The notes under the pieces: model-generated | Told to the model about the DNA's origin: nothing | The model's input: the letters and a program-made list of their open reading frames with translations, nothing else | Database searches by the model: none | Source: Chamaesiphon minutus PCC 6605 | GTDB taxonomy: Bacteria; Cyanobacteriota; Cyanobacteriia; Cyanobacteriales; Chamaesiphonaceae | DNA: 64,000 bases | NCBI RefSeq assembly: GCF_000317145.1 | Contig: NC_019697.1 | Span: 5,592,886 to 5,656,885, forward strand | Reading direction: 5' to 3' | Part shown: positions 27,820-37,755 of the stretch, piece by piece | How positions within the stretch are numbered: position 1 is the first letter of the stretch | Layout: the number at the start of each line of letters is the position of its first letter | Made by a program: the position numbers and the translations under genes

Positions 27820-29013
27820 ATGCAAACTGTAGTAGAAACGCCTAAAACCGATTGGCAACCAGTACTCGCGATGGCCCTGATGCAAGGTGCAATCGTGCTC
27901 TGTTGGATTGTTTATCGCATGTATATTCCCGATTTGTTGGGACAGTTTGGTTTTCCGAAAGATTCGTCAGTTATCATTTTGGCAATCGAAGGCTTTTTAG
28001 CTGTCTTAATCGAACCCCTGTTTGGCAGCTTGTCCGATCGCCAAAAGACATTATGGGGGTTAAAAGGGCCATTTGTGACGATCGGGGTGTTACTCTCCGC
28101 TGGGTTGTTGTTCGTATTGCCATCGATCGTGTTATTGGGCAATCCTGACTCGATCCGGTGGTTATTTGTGGCTCTAGTAATTCTGTGGGCGATGGCGATG
28201 GCGATGTTTCGATCGCCGATGTTAGCTCGCTTGGGCGAATTTGCCTGTCAGCGCGACTGGCCTTATGCAGCGAGCGTCTTGACATTAGTCGGTACCCTGG
28301 CTGGCACCCTCGCTTTACCTGCTTCTAAGCAAATTGTCAAAGGACTGGGGGCGGGGCCAGCATTTGCGATTAGTTCGATTATTTTGCTACTCTCAGCTAC
28401 TTTGCTCAACCGCTCTCAAACCACTCAAGTGCGATTGCCAGCCATCACCGCAGATGATTTGCAACCAGCGGCCCGAAACCTATTCTTAGTCGCGCTAACT
28501 GGCAGCACCATTACGATGGGCGTTATTTTAACCCAACAGTTGATTGGTTTAGTCGGAAGAGCGCAAACCCCAATGTTAATGACATTATTTCTTGTCGTTC
28601 AACTAGTAACCGTGCTGCCGATCGGGTTGGCGGCAAAGCGGTGGGGTAATTTACAAATCATGCTCGGTGGCTTAATCGTGTTAGCGATCGGTTTTTCGAT
28701 GCTGATATTACCCGGTTTTCATGCCGTAGCCGTGCTGTTGTTGGGTGTAGGAATGAGTTGCGTTGGTGTCGGAACGATTCCCTTTGCGTTGAGTATGGTG
28801 CCGCTATCTAGAGGCGGCTTAGGCATTGGTTTCTATTTTGGCGGTGCTTCTCTGGCTGGGGCGTTATTTAATGTCTTTATGTCTGTCTCCCGTCAATTAC
28901 CCCTAATCCCTGGATGGGCGGTGGGTTTAGTTTCACTGGCGATCGCGATGGTGGCATTATGGATCGGTCGATCGATGGTCGTCAAACAAGATCCACTCAT
29001 CCCCAATCTTTAG
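27820..29013 (+). CDS. MFS transporter
   Basis: About 397 residues from ATG 27820; the open frame extends back to 27703, but that 39-residue extension is cysteine-rich and lacks MFS character. Twelve hydrophobic segments can be traced. Between helices 2 and 3 lies the MFS-type loop EPLFGSLSDRQK (G-x-x-S-D-R). The second half begins after a hydrophilic linker (RSQTTQVRLPAITADDLQPAARN). Substrate unknown. Inner membrane. It is transcribed alone after the M16 gene terminator. Confidence 0.85.
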   Translation: MQTVVETPKTDWQPVLAMALMQGAIVLCWIVYRMYIPDLLGQFGFPKDSSVIILAIEGFLAVLIEPLFGSLSDRQKTLWGLKGPFVTIGVLLSAGLLFVLPSIVLLGNPDSIRWLFVALVILWAMAMAMFRSPMLARLGEFACQRDWPYAASVLTLVGTLAGTLALPASKQIVKGLGAGPAFAISSIILLLSATLLNRSQTTQVRLPAITADDLQPAARNLFLVALTGSTITMGVILTQQLIGLVGRAQTPMLMTLFLVVQLVTVLPIGLAAKRWGNLQIMLGGLIVLAIGFSMLILPGFHAVAVLLLGVGMSCVGVGTIPFALSMVPLSRGGLGIGFYFGGASLAGALFNVFMSVSRQLPLIPGWAVGLVSLAIAMVALWIGRSMVVKQDPLIPNL

Positions 29014-29199
29014 CTTGAAGCAGCTTTCTGCGATCGAATTAGTGCGGCTTCCGGTAATGCCACATTGATTAACTGGGTTGTCAAGGCAATTCCCTAAATT
29101 ACTGCTTGCGAACAATCCAGTGGCTTTTGTGCCTGGTGGTTACTTGTGGTGGCTGAATCGATTTGTTTTTTATCAAACACTCGGACAAGGTAGGGAAAA

Positions 29200-29553
29200 C
29201 TATGTCAATAGATCTTTAATTTCTGCAACATTCCGAAAACCAACAGCGATCGCGATTCCATCTTTGACAAAAATCGGTCGTTTTAATAACATCACATCAT
29301 CGCTAAAAGCTGCCGCCCATTGCGTCTCATTCCAAGTATCTTTAGTTTCATCGAGCGCGCGATAAGATTGACCCGAAGTATTTCGCATCGGACGTTCGCC
29401 TAAGCGTTCGACCCAACTAGCAATTTGGGTTGCGCTAGGTGGCTTTTCTTTGGTATTGATAAATTCATAACTAATGCCCTGTGCGTCTAGCCATTGTAGA
29501 GCTTTTTTGCAAGTACCACAGGTGGGAATACCATAAACTTGAATTGATGTCAT
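29200..29553 (-). CDS. ArsC/Spx/MgsR-family thioredoxin-fold protein
   Basis: 117 residues, the full length of the family. The N-terminal VYGIPTCGTCKKALQWLD carries the CxxC redox pair (C-G-T-C) typical of the Spx/MgsR/YffB branch rather than arsenate reductase proper. The later segment RNTSGQSYRALDETKDTW and VLLKRPIFVKDGIAIAVGF (cis-proline region) are family landmarks. Cytosolic. It could be a transcription-linked regulator (Spx-like) or a glutathione-dependent reductase; sequence alone does not decide. It is transcribed alone. Confidence 0.85.
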   Translation of the reverse strand: MTSIQVYGIPTCGTCKKALQWLDAQGISYEFINTKEKPPSATQIASWVERLGERPMRNTSGQSYRALDETKDTWNETQWAAAFSDDVMLLKRPIFVKDGIAIAVGFRNVAEIKDLLT

Positions 29554-29756
29554 AGCTTAACTGAATTGAGAATTGATGATTGATAATTGCAGATGCACGC
29601 TCGTCTGCAAAGCTGATAATTTAGCGACCTAAATCACGCGAAGGTTCCCTTTACAGGTATTGCGTCAAGACAAGCAAACCCCCTACTCTTTATTAAACAA
29701 GTCTTACACTTTAAGGAATATATTAGCAACTCGAATGCTCTTAATTTTTAGCACGA

Positions 29757-31631
29757 CTAGTTATGGACGTGAAATAAATTCTGATGCAAATAACTACCTG
29801 TCGCGATCGCGACTTCTAACTCAGACGCCGTTAGCGGACGACTAAATAAGAAACCTTGAACGGCATCGCAATTAATCGATCGCAAGCACTCAAATTGTTC
29901 GACTGTTTCTACTCCTTCAGCTACGACATTGAGGTTTAATTCATGTCCTAAGTTGATAATAGTTCTAACGATACATACATCAATCGAATTAGCACGAAGT
30001 CCTTGCATAAAAGATCGATCGATTTTGAGTCGATCTAAAGGTAAATATTTGAGTGCCGCCAAGGAAGAGTAACCCGTACCAAAATCATCCAAAGAGATCT
30101 TAACACCTATTTGCCGCAGAGACTGGAGAATTGAGATTGTCAAATCTAAATCTTTAATTGCAATACTTTCCGTAATTTCTATTTCCAGGGCAGTTGCAGG
30201 CAATCCGGTTTCCGCTAAAATCGTGGCAATCGTCTCAATTAAATTTCGATTTTGCAGTTGTTTGACCGAGAAATTTACCGCGATCGGAAAATCACCCAAT
30301 CCCAAATCTTGCCAGATTTTATTCTGCTGACAAGCTGTCCTAATCACCCATTCACCAATTGGCACGATCGAGCCAGTTTCTTCGGCTATTGGAATTAGTT
30401 CGGCAGGAGAGAGTGAGTTACCATGAAGATCTTGGCATCGTAATAAAGCTTCGATGCCAATAATTTTCCCGGTGAGAATATCTAGCTGTGGTTGATAATG
30501 TAGGAAGAGTTTGCAATCGGAAATTGCCCGATCTAGGATATTTTCTAATTGCAATCGATCGTTAACTGGATCGATAATTGCATCGGTATAAATTTCATAG
30601 CTATTTTTACCATTGCTTTTAGCTTGAGTGAGGGCGGTATCTGCATGCTGGAGTAAGCTTTCACTATCCAAGCTGCCACTAGTCGCAATGGCAATTCCCA
30701 TGCTAACTTTGATATAGAGTGAATTGGTCTTTAATCTCGGAAAACTTCGATCGAATACAAAAGGCAAATCGAAACAAGCGATCGTGCGGTCGGCAACTCT
30801 TTCGATCGAGGTAATATCGCTAACTGCCGGGATTATCATCACAAACTCATCTCCACTCCAACGTCCGATCGTCGCTTCGTTATCAAAGTTATGTTGCAAG
30901 CGTTCTGCAATTAATTGCAGCAAGCGATCGCCACAGCGATGACCCAAACTATCATTGATATTTTTAAACCGCGTCAGATTGAGAACAATGACAGCCAAAA
31001 ATTCACCTTGAGCAGGCATTTTTGATAATGCTAAATTCAGCCATTGACTCAATAGCATTCGGTTGGGTAAACCAGTTAAAATATCGTGATACAACCGATC
31101 TCGAACCATCTGTTCGACTCGTTGCTCCATTACTGCTAAATACATTTGACACGCTAAATTTTGAGCTAATTGTAACTCTTCATTCGTCCAGCCAGCCCCC
31201 GACTCTTTTGCCGCAGATCTAAATAACGTCAGACAACCCACACATCGATCGCGATCGCTCAGAGCTAAAATCAGCAAGGATTGAATGCCTGCGGTCTGGA
31301 ATGCTGTCAATAGGGGTGCGAGTGCAGGCAGCTTGGCAACACAATTGACTGGATAAACTTTGTCGAGTGCTGAAGCGATGGCTGGCAGAGAGTTACCATG
31401 AGGATGTAGCGGTCGATCGATTTGATGGATGACATTTTGCCATAACCGATTCTTTTCGATCGGCATCGAACTACGTGGCTGTAAGCCGTAGCTATAAATT
31501 TGAGCGTGTTGAACTAGCGGTTGAGCGAGGATGAGGAGCCTACTACCATCCGCATTGAGAGCGCGAGCGATATCTGCTAGCAATTCGGGTTTGAGTTGAC
31601 GCACAGATGGTGACGAGCACAACATCTTCAT
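29757..31631 (-). CDS. GAF-GGDEF-EAL cyclic-di-GMP signalling protein
   Basis: 624 residues, soluble. A GAF domain (about 10-170) is followed by a GGDEF domain (about 185-345) and an EAL domain (about 365-615). The cyclase signature reads RWSGDEFVMI, with serine for the first glycine of GGDEF. The phosphodiesterase side looks complete: IIGIEALLRC, LEIEITESIAI, SLDDFGTGYSSLAAL and VVAEGVETVEQ. The protein is therefore most likely a c-di-GMP phosphodiesterase, with the GGDEF part weak or regulatory; this is inference. The GAF ligand is unknown and no phytochrome-type cysteine motif is evident. Confidence 0.92.
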   Translation of the reverse strand: MKMLCSSPSVRQLKPELLADIARALNADGSRLLILAQPLVQHAQIYSYGLQPRSSMPIEKNRLWQNVIHQIDRPLHPHGNSLPAIASALDKVYPVNCVAKLPALAPLLTAFQTAGIQSLLILALSDRDRCVGCLTLFRSAAKESGAGWTNEELQLAQNLACQMYLAVMEQRVEQMVRDRLYHDILTGLPNRMLLSQWLNLALSKMPAQGEFLAVIVLNLTRFKNINDSLGHRCGDRLLQLIAERLQHNFDNEATIGRWSGDEFVMIIPAVSDITSIERVADRTIACFDLPFVFDRSFPRLKTNSLYIKVSMGIAIATSGSLDSESLLQHADTALTQAKSNGKNSYEIYTDAIIDPVNDRLQLENILDRAISDCKLFLHYQPQLDILTGKIIGIEALLRCQDLHGNSLSPAELIPIAEETGSIVPIGEWVIRTACQQNKIWQDLGLGDFPIAVNFSVKQLQNRNLIETIATILAETGLPATALEIEITESIAIKDLDLTISILQSLRQIGVKISLDDFGTGYSSLAALKYLPLDRLKIDRSFMQGLRANSIDVCIVRTIINLGHELNLNVVAEGVETVEQFECLRSINCDAVQGFLFSRPLTASELEVAIATGSYLHQNLFHVHN

Positions 31632-31657
31632 AATAGGCTTTAGGGGTTAAGCAAGAA

Positions 31658-31692
31658 GGCTTGAGGCTTGAGGCTTGAGGCTTGAGGGTTCA
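31658..31692. repeat. 7-bp tandem repeat GGCTTGA
   Basis: Four perfect copies (31658-31685) and one degenerate copy lie between the divergent GGDEF-EAL and glcE genes. Confidence 0.85.
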
Positions 31693-31805
31693 GGCAGAAT
31701 GTTTTAGGTTAAAAGGATAGATATTTTGAGGATGGGTAAATAATGATAGTCTGGATCGAGCGAGTGATGATTGCCATTTATCGTGCTATTGCAAGTTGAG
31801 ATCTT

Positions 31806-32996
31806 ATGGACGACAGCATTAATGATATCTCTTTGCCGATCGGTCTGCCAAAGAATGTCGAAGAACTTGCCGAATTAGTTGCCATTGCCAACCGAGATCG
31901 AGTGCCTGTCGCGATCGCGGGCAATAGTACTAAGCTGGACTGGGGTGGCATCGTTACAGGTGCTAAATCGCTCGTCAGTACCCAAAAACTCGATCGCTCG
32001 ATCGCTCATGCTGTCGGCGATCTAACTGTTACTGTCGAAGCAGGAATAAAGTTCGCCAACTTGCAAGAGATATTAGCCGCCGCTGGACAATTCTTACCAC
32101 TAGATCCGGCTTATCCCGATCGAGCTACGATTGGCGGTATTATTGCCACTGCTGATGCTGGCTCCCTTCGTCATCGCTACGGTGGCGTCCGCGATTTACT
32201 ACTCGGCATTAGTTTTGTGCGCGCTGATGGCAAAATTGCCAAAGCTGGCGGTAGAGTCGTCAAAAACGTGGCTGGCTACGACATGATGAAGCTGTTTACT
32301 GGTTCCTATGGCACATTAGGAATTTTGACAGAAGTAACGCTGCGAGTTTACCCATTACCCACCAATTTTGGTACCGTCATCCTCACTGGTGCCCCCGAAA
32401 AGCTGGAACGAGCGGCCAAATTTTTACTCGCTAGTACCTTAACCCCGATCTCCGCAGACGTGGTTTCTACGGCCTTTAGTCAGGCCCTAGAGCTAAGTAA
32501 TACTCCCAGTCTCGTCGTTAAATTTGCCACCATTCCCGAAAGCATCGCCCAACAATCAGCACAATTACTAGAGATCGGTAAAAGCTTGGGCTTAAAAGGT
32601 GGAATCTGGCAAGGCCCGCAAGCTGACAACCTCTGGAGTGGCATCCAAACCGGAATTTGGGGAACTACTCCCATTGGTTGTAAACTAGGCGTCAAGCTCA
32701 CCGCCGCAGTGGAAACGATCGCCATACTCGACCGAGCCACTGCTAATACATCTAAAGCTGTCATTCATCTCAATAGCGGCATCGGAGCCTGCGCTCTGGG
32801 CGATGCAAAATACATCGATCCCCTCCGCCATCATTGCGAAGCATCTGGTGGCTTTGTGTCCGTTCTCCAGGCACCTGTGGGGGTAAAGCAACAACTAAAT
32901 GTGTGGGGATACCGAGGTAATGCCGTCCCGCTAATGCAACAAATTAAACAGCAGTTCGATCCATTCGGTCTTCTCAATCCCGGACGGTGTTTTTAG
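31806..32996 (+). CDS. glcE: Glycolate dehydrogenase FAD-binding subunit GlcE-like
   Basis: 396 residues, the length of GlcE. The PCMH-type FAD-binding domain shows VPVAIAGNSTKLDWGG, a DLTVTVEAG segment, FLPLDPAYPDRATIGGIIAT and RYGGVRDLLLGISFVRADGK. VVKNVAGYDMMKLFTGSYGTLG follows, and the C-terminus has the FGLLNPGRCF signature. With GlcD and GlcF it oxidises glycolate to glyoxylate in photorespiration. glcD and glcF are not in this window, so the complex would be encoded at separate loci. It is transcribed alone. Confidence 0.87.
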   Translation: MDDSINDISLPIGLPKNVEELAELVAIANRDRVPVAIAGNSTKLDWGGIVTGAKSLVSTQKLDRSIAHAVGDLTVTVEAGIKFANLQEILAAAGQFLPLDPAYPDRATIGGIIATADAGSLRHRYGGVRDLLLGISFVRADGKIAKAGGRVVKNVAGYDMMKLFTGSYGTLGILTEVTLRVYPLPTNFGTVILTGAPEKLERAAKFLLASTLTPISADVVSTAFSQALELSNTPSLVVKFATIPESIAQQSAQLLEIGKSLGLKGGIWQGPQADNLWSGIQTGIWGTTPIGCKLGVKLTAAVETIAILDRATANTSKAVIHLNSGIGACALGDAKYIDPLRHHCEASGGFVSVLQAPVGVKQQLNVWGYRGNAVPLMQQIKQQFDPFGLLNPGRCF

Positions 32997-33155
32997 GGTA
33001 ATAGGTAATGGTGGGCTAGTTCGATGTTACTGACAACCTCATCCTATCTATCCTTCAATCCCGATAATTATTCCTTTTGGTAGAAGTAATACTGAGAATC
33101 GATCGCGTATGATGCAATAAATTATACAAATTTATTGAATAACTGGAGCGCGACA

Positions 33156-33731
33156 ATGCCTAATAACTACAACAATCCTCAAGAGCACACCGAAGCAGAA
33201 CGCCGGAGACTTGCTGAAGCAGAGCTTCAATATCAAAGAGAAAGATCGGCAGAAGACACTGGTACGGCAAATGGCTTAGTAATTGGCAGTATCTTGGTTG
33301 CCTTGGTGGGATTAGGCTCTCTAGCAGCTTACTACTTCACTAGACCCGCACCTACACCCACACCCACCACGATTATTAATACCCCGCCGACACCCGCAGC
33401 TTCGGTATCGCCAGCACCTCAAAAACAAACTACAATTATCGACCGCACGGTAGAAAAAGCGGCACCACCACAAGTCAAAGTAGTCGAAGTGGAAAAACCA
33501 GTTATCGTACCCGGTGAGACTAAAGTCATTAAAGTGCCCGGTGAGACTAAAGTCATTAAAGTGCCCACACCTGCTGCAGCACCGACAACAGCACCTAGTA
33601 CAGCGGATAAATCCAATACTCCTACTGCGAGTCCTAGCCCTTCAGTGCAACCGCCTACCCCTGCTGCTGAGGGTGCCGATGCCACAAATTCTCCAGACCC
33701 CAGCAACACCGCTCCAGCGAATAATAATTAA
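33156..33731 (+). CDS. Single-pass membrane protein with proline-rich tail
   Basis: 191 residues from ATG 33156; the TTG at 33135 is not favoured. A charged N-terminus (EHTEAERRRLAEAELQYQRE) precedes one transmembrane helix (about 43-60, GLVIGSILVALVGLGSLAAYYF). After it comes an extracytoplasmic tail rich in Pro, Thr and Ala with the repeated unit VPGETKVIK. The tail repeat is encoded by a perfect 27-bp tandem duplication. Such tails are common in cell-envelope-tethered proteins of cyanobacteria. Function unknown. Confidence 0.65.
   Translation: MPNNYNNPQEHTEAERRRLAEAELQYQRERSAEDTGTANGLVIGSILVALVGLGSLAAYYFTRPAPTPTPTTIINTPPTPAASVSPAPQKQTTIIDRTVEKAAPPQVKVVEVEKPVIVPGETKVIKVPGETKVIKVPTPAAAPTTAPSTADKSNTPTASPSPSVQPPTPAAEGADATNSPDPSNTAPANNN
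33510..33563 (+). repeat. Perfect 27-bp tandem duplication inside the proline-rich protein gene
   Basis: Two identical adjacent copies (33510-33536 and 33537-33563) each encode PGETKVIKV. Identity at every base suggests recent slippage. Confidence 0.9.
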
Positions 33732-33756
33732 GCAATTATTCAGTCTACTGAGAACC

Positions 33757-33795
33757 GAGATTCCCTACTTCTTCAAGAAGTGGGGGATCTTTATA
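33757..33795 (+). terminator. Stem-loop between convergent genes
   Basis: AGATTCCCTACTTCTT pairs with AAGAAGTGGGGGATCT around a tight loop and is followed by TT. It lies past the proline-rich gene and about 90 bases before the convergent glyS 3' end. Confidence 0.6.
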
Positions 33796-33884
33796 TATTC
33801 CAGATTGGCAAGCCGGAACCCACATTCCGCTGTTTGGAGAGAGCGAAACAATTTGCATGATTTCGCTCATAAATTGTCTGTCTC

Positions 33885-36032
33885 TTATTTAACAATCGAG
33901 CCAAAATCAGCTAATACCCGTGCATGATTGCGAACCAATCCTAATAGATTGAGACGGTTGGTTTTAATGTCTGGATTGGAGTCCATAATTAGGACACTAT
34001 CTTCGCCATCGAAGAAGTTACCAATTGCGGGGGTAAGCTGGGCTAGAGCGTCGATAAGTTGTTGATAGTTACGCGAAGCTTTTGCGGCGTTTGTCTGAGG
34101 TTCTAGGGCGATTAAACCATCATACACGGCTTGCTCGGAAGATTTTTGGAAGAGATTTGTTTGGATTACGTGGGTGGGTGCTAGTTGTTGAGTGTCTAAA
34201 TTACCTTGAGCGGCTAATTTACTCGATCGATTGACAGTTGCATAGATACTTTCTAGGGTACCGTTATCGCGAATCTGTTGGAGAAATATGGCTCGATCGC
34301 GTGTATCGAGTAAATCGGTGAGGGCGCGCTGAGTATATTCTCGATCGTTTTCGCCCAAGATGGCGTTGACGAGATCGTAATCGATCTGGCGGTCTTCTTG
34401 GAGTAAGTTTCGCAACCTTTGGATGAAGAAATCCTGCAATTGTTGGGTGAGTTCGGCAGTATTTACTTGAGTTCTAATCTGGCTGAATTCGCTGACGATG
34501 CGATCGATTAACTGTTCTAGATTGATGCCTAAGTTAGCATTCCAGACGATATTCACGATCGCATTTGCAGCTCGGCGGAGGGCAAAGGGATCGGAGGAAC
34601 CTGTCGGCAACATCCCTAAGCCGAAGATACAGACTAATGTATCGAGTCTGTCGGCGATACCGACGATTTGTCCGGTTAAAGTTTGCGGCAAGCTATCTTC
34701 GGCATTGCGAGGTAAATAGTGCTCCAATATAGCTGTGGCTACTGCTGGTGTTTCGCCATTAGCGATCGCATATTTAGATCCCATAATTCCTTGCAGTTCT
34801 GGAAATTCGCCGACCATTTGAGTGACGAGATCGGCTTTGCAAAGTAACGCTGCCCGATCGATATTTTGGCACTGATCGGGAGTTAAATTTAATTGACTTG
34901 CGATCGAGTTGGCATTTTTGACAATTCGATCGACTTTTAGTTGTACCGAACCTAAATCGGCTTGGAAAGTAACTGTATCTAGTTTCGGTAAATAGTCGGC
35001 CAAAGGTTGAGCTAAGTCAGCTTGATAGAAATATTGTCCGTCAGCCAATCGCGCGCGGACGACGCGACCATTTCCGGCGGCAATAATGTCGGACTTGGCC
35101 GGATCGCCATTAGAAATCGTGATGAAGTGCGGTAATAATTTCTGTTTGCTGGCGTCTGTAAAGATCGGGAAATATCGCTGATGCGTCACCATTACCGTTG
35201 TAATTACTTCCGGCGGTAAATCGAGAAATTCATCGTCAAATTTACCGACAACAGCAGTGGGATATTCGACGAGATTGACAACTTCTGCTAACAAATCTGG
35301 GTAAACTTCGGCAACACCACCCATGTGCGTCGCGGCAGCTTGGATCTGTTGCTGGATGTCAGCTTTGCGCTGATTTTGGTCTACATTTACAAATCCATCC
35401 GCCAAGGTTTTTAAATACTGGGGGGCTGAAACGACGGAAACTGGTTGGGGATGGAGAACTCGATGAACGTGCGAAATCCGATCGCTAGTGACGACATCTT
35501 CGCCATTGACAATTTCGATCGGTAAAATTGATTCATTCCACAGCGCAACCAACCAACGAATCGGACGGGGAAACTTTAGCTCCCCATTCGCCCAGCGCAT
35601 CAGTCGTTTGCCTTCTAATTTAAAAATCCACTGGGGAATCGACTCGGTTAAAATTTCTGTGGTATCGCGTCCAGCGATCGTTTTGGTGATAAAAATAAAC
35701 TCACCCTTATCCGTCGGACGCAATTCCAGACTAGAGACATCTACCCCTTGCTTCTTGGCAAAACCGATGGCTGCGGGAGTCGGTTGCCCATCTTTATAGG
35801 CGGCTGCGGCGGGAGGGCCTTTGATTTCCTCGACGCGATCGACCTGGCGATCGGGTAAATTAGTAATAATCGCAGAGAGTCGGCGTGGCGTAGCATAGAT
35901 CTCTACGCTACTATAAGACAAAGCTTCAGCCGTCAGACTCGCGGGAATCATCTTTTCCCACTGACGAATTGCATCGCTGACAAACCCTGCGGGCAAATCT
36001 TCAGTACCGACCTCTAACAAAAAATCAGACAT
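33885..36032 (-). CDS. glyS: Glycyl-tRNA synthetase beta subunit
   Basis: 715 residues, the normal length of the bacterial beta subunit in alpha2-beta2 GlyRS. It binds tRNA-Gly while the alpha subunit (not in this window) carries the aminoacylation site. The N-terminus [15 protein letters not shown] is diagnostic. [25 protein letters not shown], and the HD-like core and C-terminal DALR-type anticodon-binding part ([22 protein letters not shown]...[11 protein letters not shown]) follow. It is transcribed alone. Confidence 0.96.
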   Translation of the reverse strand: MSDFLLEVGTEDLPAGFVSDAIRQWEKMIPASLTAEALSYSSVEIYATPRRLSAIITNLPDRQVDRVEEIKGPPAAAAYKDGQPTPAAIGFAKKQGVDVSSLELRPTDKGEFIFITKTIAGRDTTEILTESIPQWIFKLEGKRLMRWANGELKFPRPIRWLVALWNESILPIEIVNGEDVVTSDRISHVHRVLHPQPVSVVSAPQYLKTLADGFVNVDQNQRKADIQQQIQAAATHMGGVAEVYPDLLAEVVNLVEYPTAVVGKFDDEFLDLPPEVITTVMVTHQRYFPIFTDASKQKLLPHFITISNGDPAKSDIIAAGNGRVVRARLADGQYFYQADLAQPLADYLPKLDTVTFQADLGSVQLKVDRIVKNANSIASQLNLTPDQCQNIDRAALLCKADLVTQMVGEFPELQGIMGSKYAIANGETPAVATAILEHYLPRNAEDSLPQTLTGQIVGIADRLDTLVCIFGLGMLPTGSSDPFALRRAANAIVNIVWNANLGINLEQLIDRIVSEFSQIRTQVNTAELTQQLQDFFIQRLRNLLQEDRQIDYDLVNAILGENDREYTQRALTDLLDTRDRAIFLQQIRDNGTLESIYATVNRSSKLAAQGNLDTQQLAPTHVIQTNLFQKSSEQAVYDGLIALEPQTNAAKASRNYQQLIDALAQLTPAIGNFFDGEDSVLIMDSNPDIKTNRLNLLGLVRNHARVLADFGSIVK

Positions 36033-36159
36033 ATCGAAAAATTAATAATTACAGCTAAAAATCTAGATTTATAGAAACCAAATTAGTAGATCCGTGAGTC
36101 TCTATTATCTAACCTCTGCGTCCTCTGCGCTTGGCGCGGTTCAAAAAAAAACTTCCTAA

Positions 36160-37104
36160 ATGCGTGTCAGTCTAACACCCAATCTGCAAGTCCTCATCAT
36201 CTATAACCCTACAGCAGGACAATCGCCCAATTTCAAGAATACACTCGATCGAGTGGCAAATTTGTGGCGCGATCTGGGTTGGCAAGTCCAAATTGCTGCC
36301 ACTACCGCTCCTGGCGATGCTACCACCAAAGCGCAAACAGCCGCCCAAGCTGGCTATAATGCCGTTGTCGCTGCTGGCGGCGATGGTACGGTAAATGAAG
36401 TCATGAATGGCTTGGTAGGCACCGAAACCGCCCTGGGAGTGCTACCACTGGGCACCGTCAATATTTGGGCGCGAGAGATGGGTTTATCGATGGACATGCT
36501 CAAAGCCGCAGAAAGTATCGCCAAGTCAGAATTGACCAAAATTGACGTTGGCATGGCCGGAAATCGCCATTTTCTTCTGATGGCCGGAATTGGCTTCGAT
36601 GCTGCCGTCACGGCAACGGTAAGGTCGGATGAGAAGAAAATACTAGGTGCGATCGCCTATGTCAAGCAAGCGATTCAAATAGCTTGGAATTTTCGCGGCG
36701 TGCGCCTGAAGTTGCGCGTCGATGGTAAGCGGGTGCGCGGCAAAATTTTGATGGTAATTATCGGCAACAGCCAACTCTATGGCGGCGTTGTCAAGTTTAC
36801 CGCTCATGCGACGATCGATGATGGCTTATTAGATGTCTGCGTAATTAAAGGACGCGGCATGTTATCGGCACCGCGCAGGTTGATTTCGATCTTCGCCCGT
36901 CACTACAACCGCGATCCGCTGGTGCAATATTATCAAGCAAAACAAGTTGAAATTCGCAACAAGCGAGGTAAGCATCTCCCCGTGCAAGTAGATGGCGACT
37001 ACCTCGGTACGACCCCGATGAGTTTTCGCGTGGTGCCCGATAGTCTCTGGATTATGGTACCGCCAAATGCCGATCGATCTTTATGGCGATCGGTTGAGGG
37101 GTAG
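36160..37104 (+). CDS. Diacylglycerol kinase-type lipid kinase (YegS/BmrU family)
   Basis: 314 residues. The DAGK catalytic domain opens with VLIIYNPTAGQSPNF and has the glycine-rich nucleotide loop AAGGDGTVNEVMNGL (about 69-83), then LGVLPLGTVNIWAREM. The C-terminal beta sandwich contains GIGFDAAVTATV and the closing VQVDGDYLGTTPMSF. It phosphorylates a lipid such as diacylglycerol at the membrane face; the exact lipid is unknown. It is divergent from glyS, with 127 bases between the two starts, so they share a promoter region. Confidence 0.88.
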   Translation: MRVSLTPNLQVLIIYNPTAGQSPNFKNTLDRVANLWRDLGWQVQIAATTAPGDATTKAQTAAQAGYNAVVAAGGDGTVNEVMNGLVGTETALGVLPLGTVNIWAREMGLSMDMLKAAESIAKSELTKIDVGMAGNRHFLLMAGIGFDAAVTATVRSDEKKILGAIAYVKQAIQIAWNFRGVRLKLRVDGKRVRGKILMVIIGNSQLYGGVVKFTAHATIDDGLLDVCVIKGRGMLSAPRRLISIFARHYNRDPLVQYYQAKQVEIRNKRGKHLPVQVDGDYLGTTPMSFRVVPDSLWIMVPPNADRSLWRSVEG

Positions 37105-37197
37105 GGTTTAGGTGTTAACCCAAGTTGCTATTTATATTCGCAAGGTGGTTATGGGGGAAGGAGGAAAGGGTAAAGGAAATTAGCTAGCAAAAACGAA

Positions 37198-37223
37198 CCT
37201 GCCACGATCGAAATCGCGGCAGG
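37198..37223 (-). terminator. Terminator of the 37266-37568 gene
   Basis: CCTGCCACGAT / ATCGCGGCAGG with one wobble pair; on the minus strand it is followed by TTCGTTTTTG. Confidence 0.75.
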
Positions 37224-37265
37224 CTAAAAGTTTAAAATCTTAGGAATTATCTAAACGATTCGAGA

Positions 37266-37568
37266 TTAGCTCTCTTCGGTTGTGGTAGCTTCTGAGGATG
37301 CCTCTTCTGTTGCCGTTTCTTCAGTAGCTTCTGAATCTGCTTTCTTGATAACTGGGGGTTTAGCCTTGCTGGGTTTTGGCCCTCTCATCAATGCGAGATT
37401 CTCTGGGGGTTTGGATTCTTCTCTTTTATTGGAGTCTCTTCTGCCACCTTTATCTGCACCACGACTGGAACTACTCTTCTTACTGGGGGCTTCGGAAGAT
37501 TTGGGGTTACCGTCACTCTCAACAGGTGGATTTTGACGATCGGCTTTCTTGATTGGACGGTCTACCAT
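37266..37568 (-). CDS. Conserved cyanobacterial low-complexity protein
   Basis: 100 residues, predicted disordered. The N-terminal half is Lys/Arg/Ser-rich, the C-terminal third is a run of Glu, Ala, Thr and Ser. In between is ENLALMRGPKPSKAK, a short motif that I associate with a small conserved cyanobacterial family. A good terminator follows, supporting it as a real gene. Possibly nucleic-acid or ribosome associated through the basic half; that is a guess. Confidence 0.6.
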   Translation of the reverse strand: MVDRPIKKADRQNPPVESDGNPKSSEAPSKKSSSSRGADKGGRRDSNKREESKPPENLALMRGPKPSKAKPPVIKKADSEATEETATEEASSEATTTEES

Positions 37569-37755
37569 TGTTTGGTTGGGAATTACTATTTATATTTTAG
37601 CTGGTGAGGGCGCGATCTCTTGCAACTCGTCGGCAACAACTTCACCGCCATCTACTTTACAATACTTCCCATCCGCACGATCTCCGATCGCGCTCTTTTA
37701 CATTACTTTGCAAAGATTAGACCTTGGGGTTCCCCTCGTACTATACTGAGTCCCC

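Noticed and set aside
29078-29365. 95-codon plus-strand ORF overlapping the Spx-like gene
   Set aside because: Mostly antisense to the Spx/MgsR gene, which has clear family motifs.
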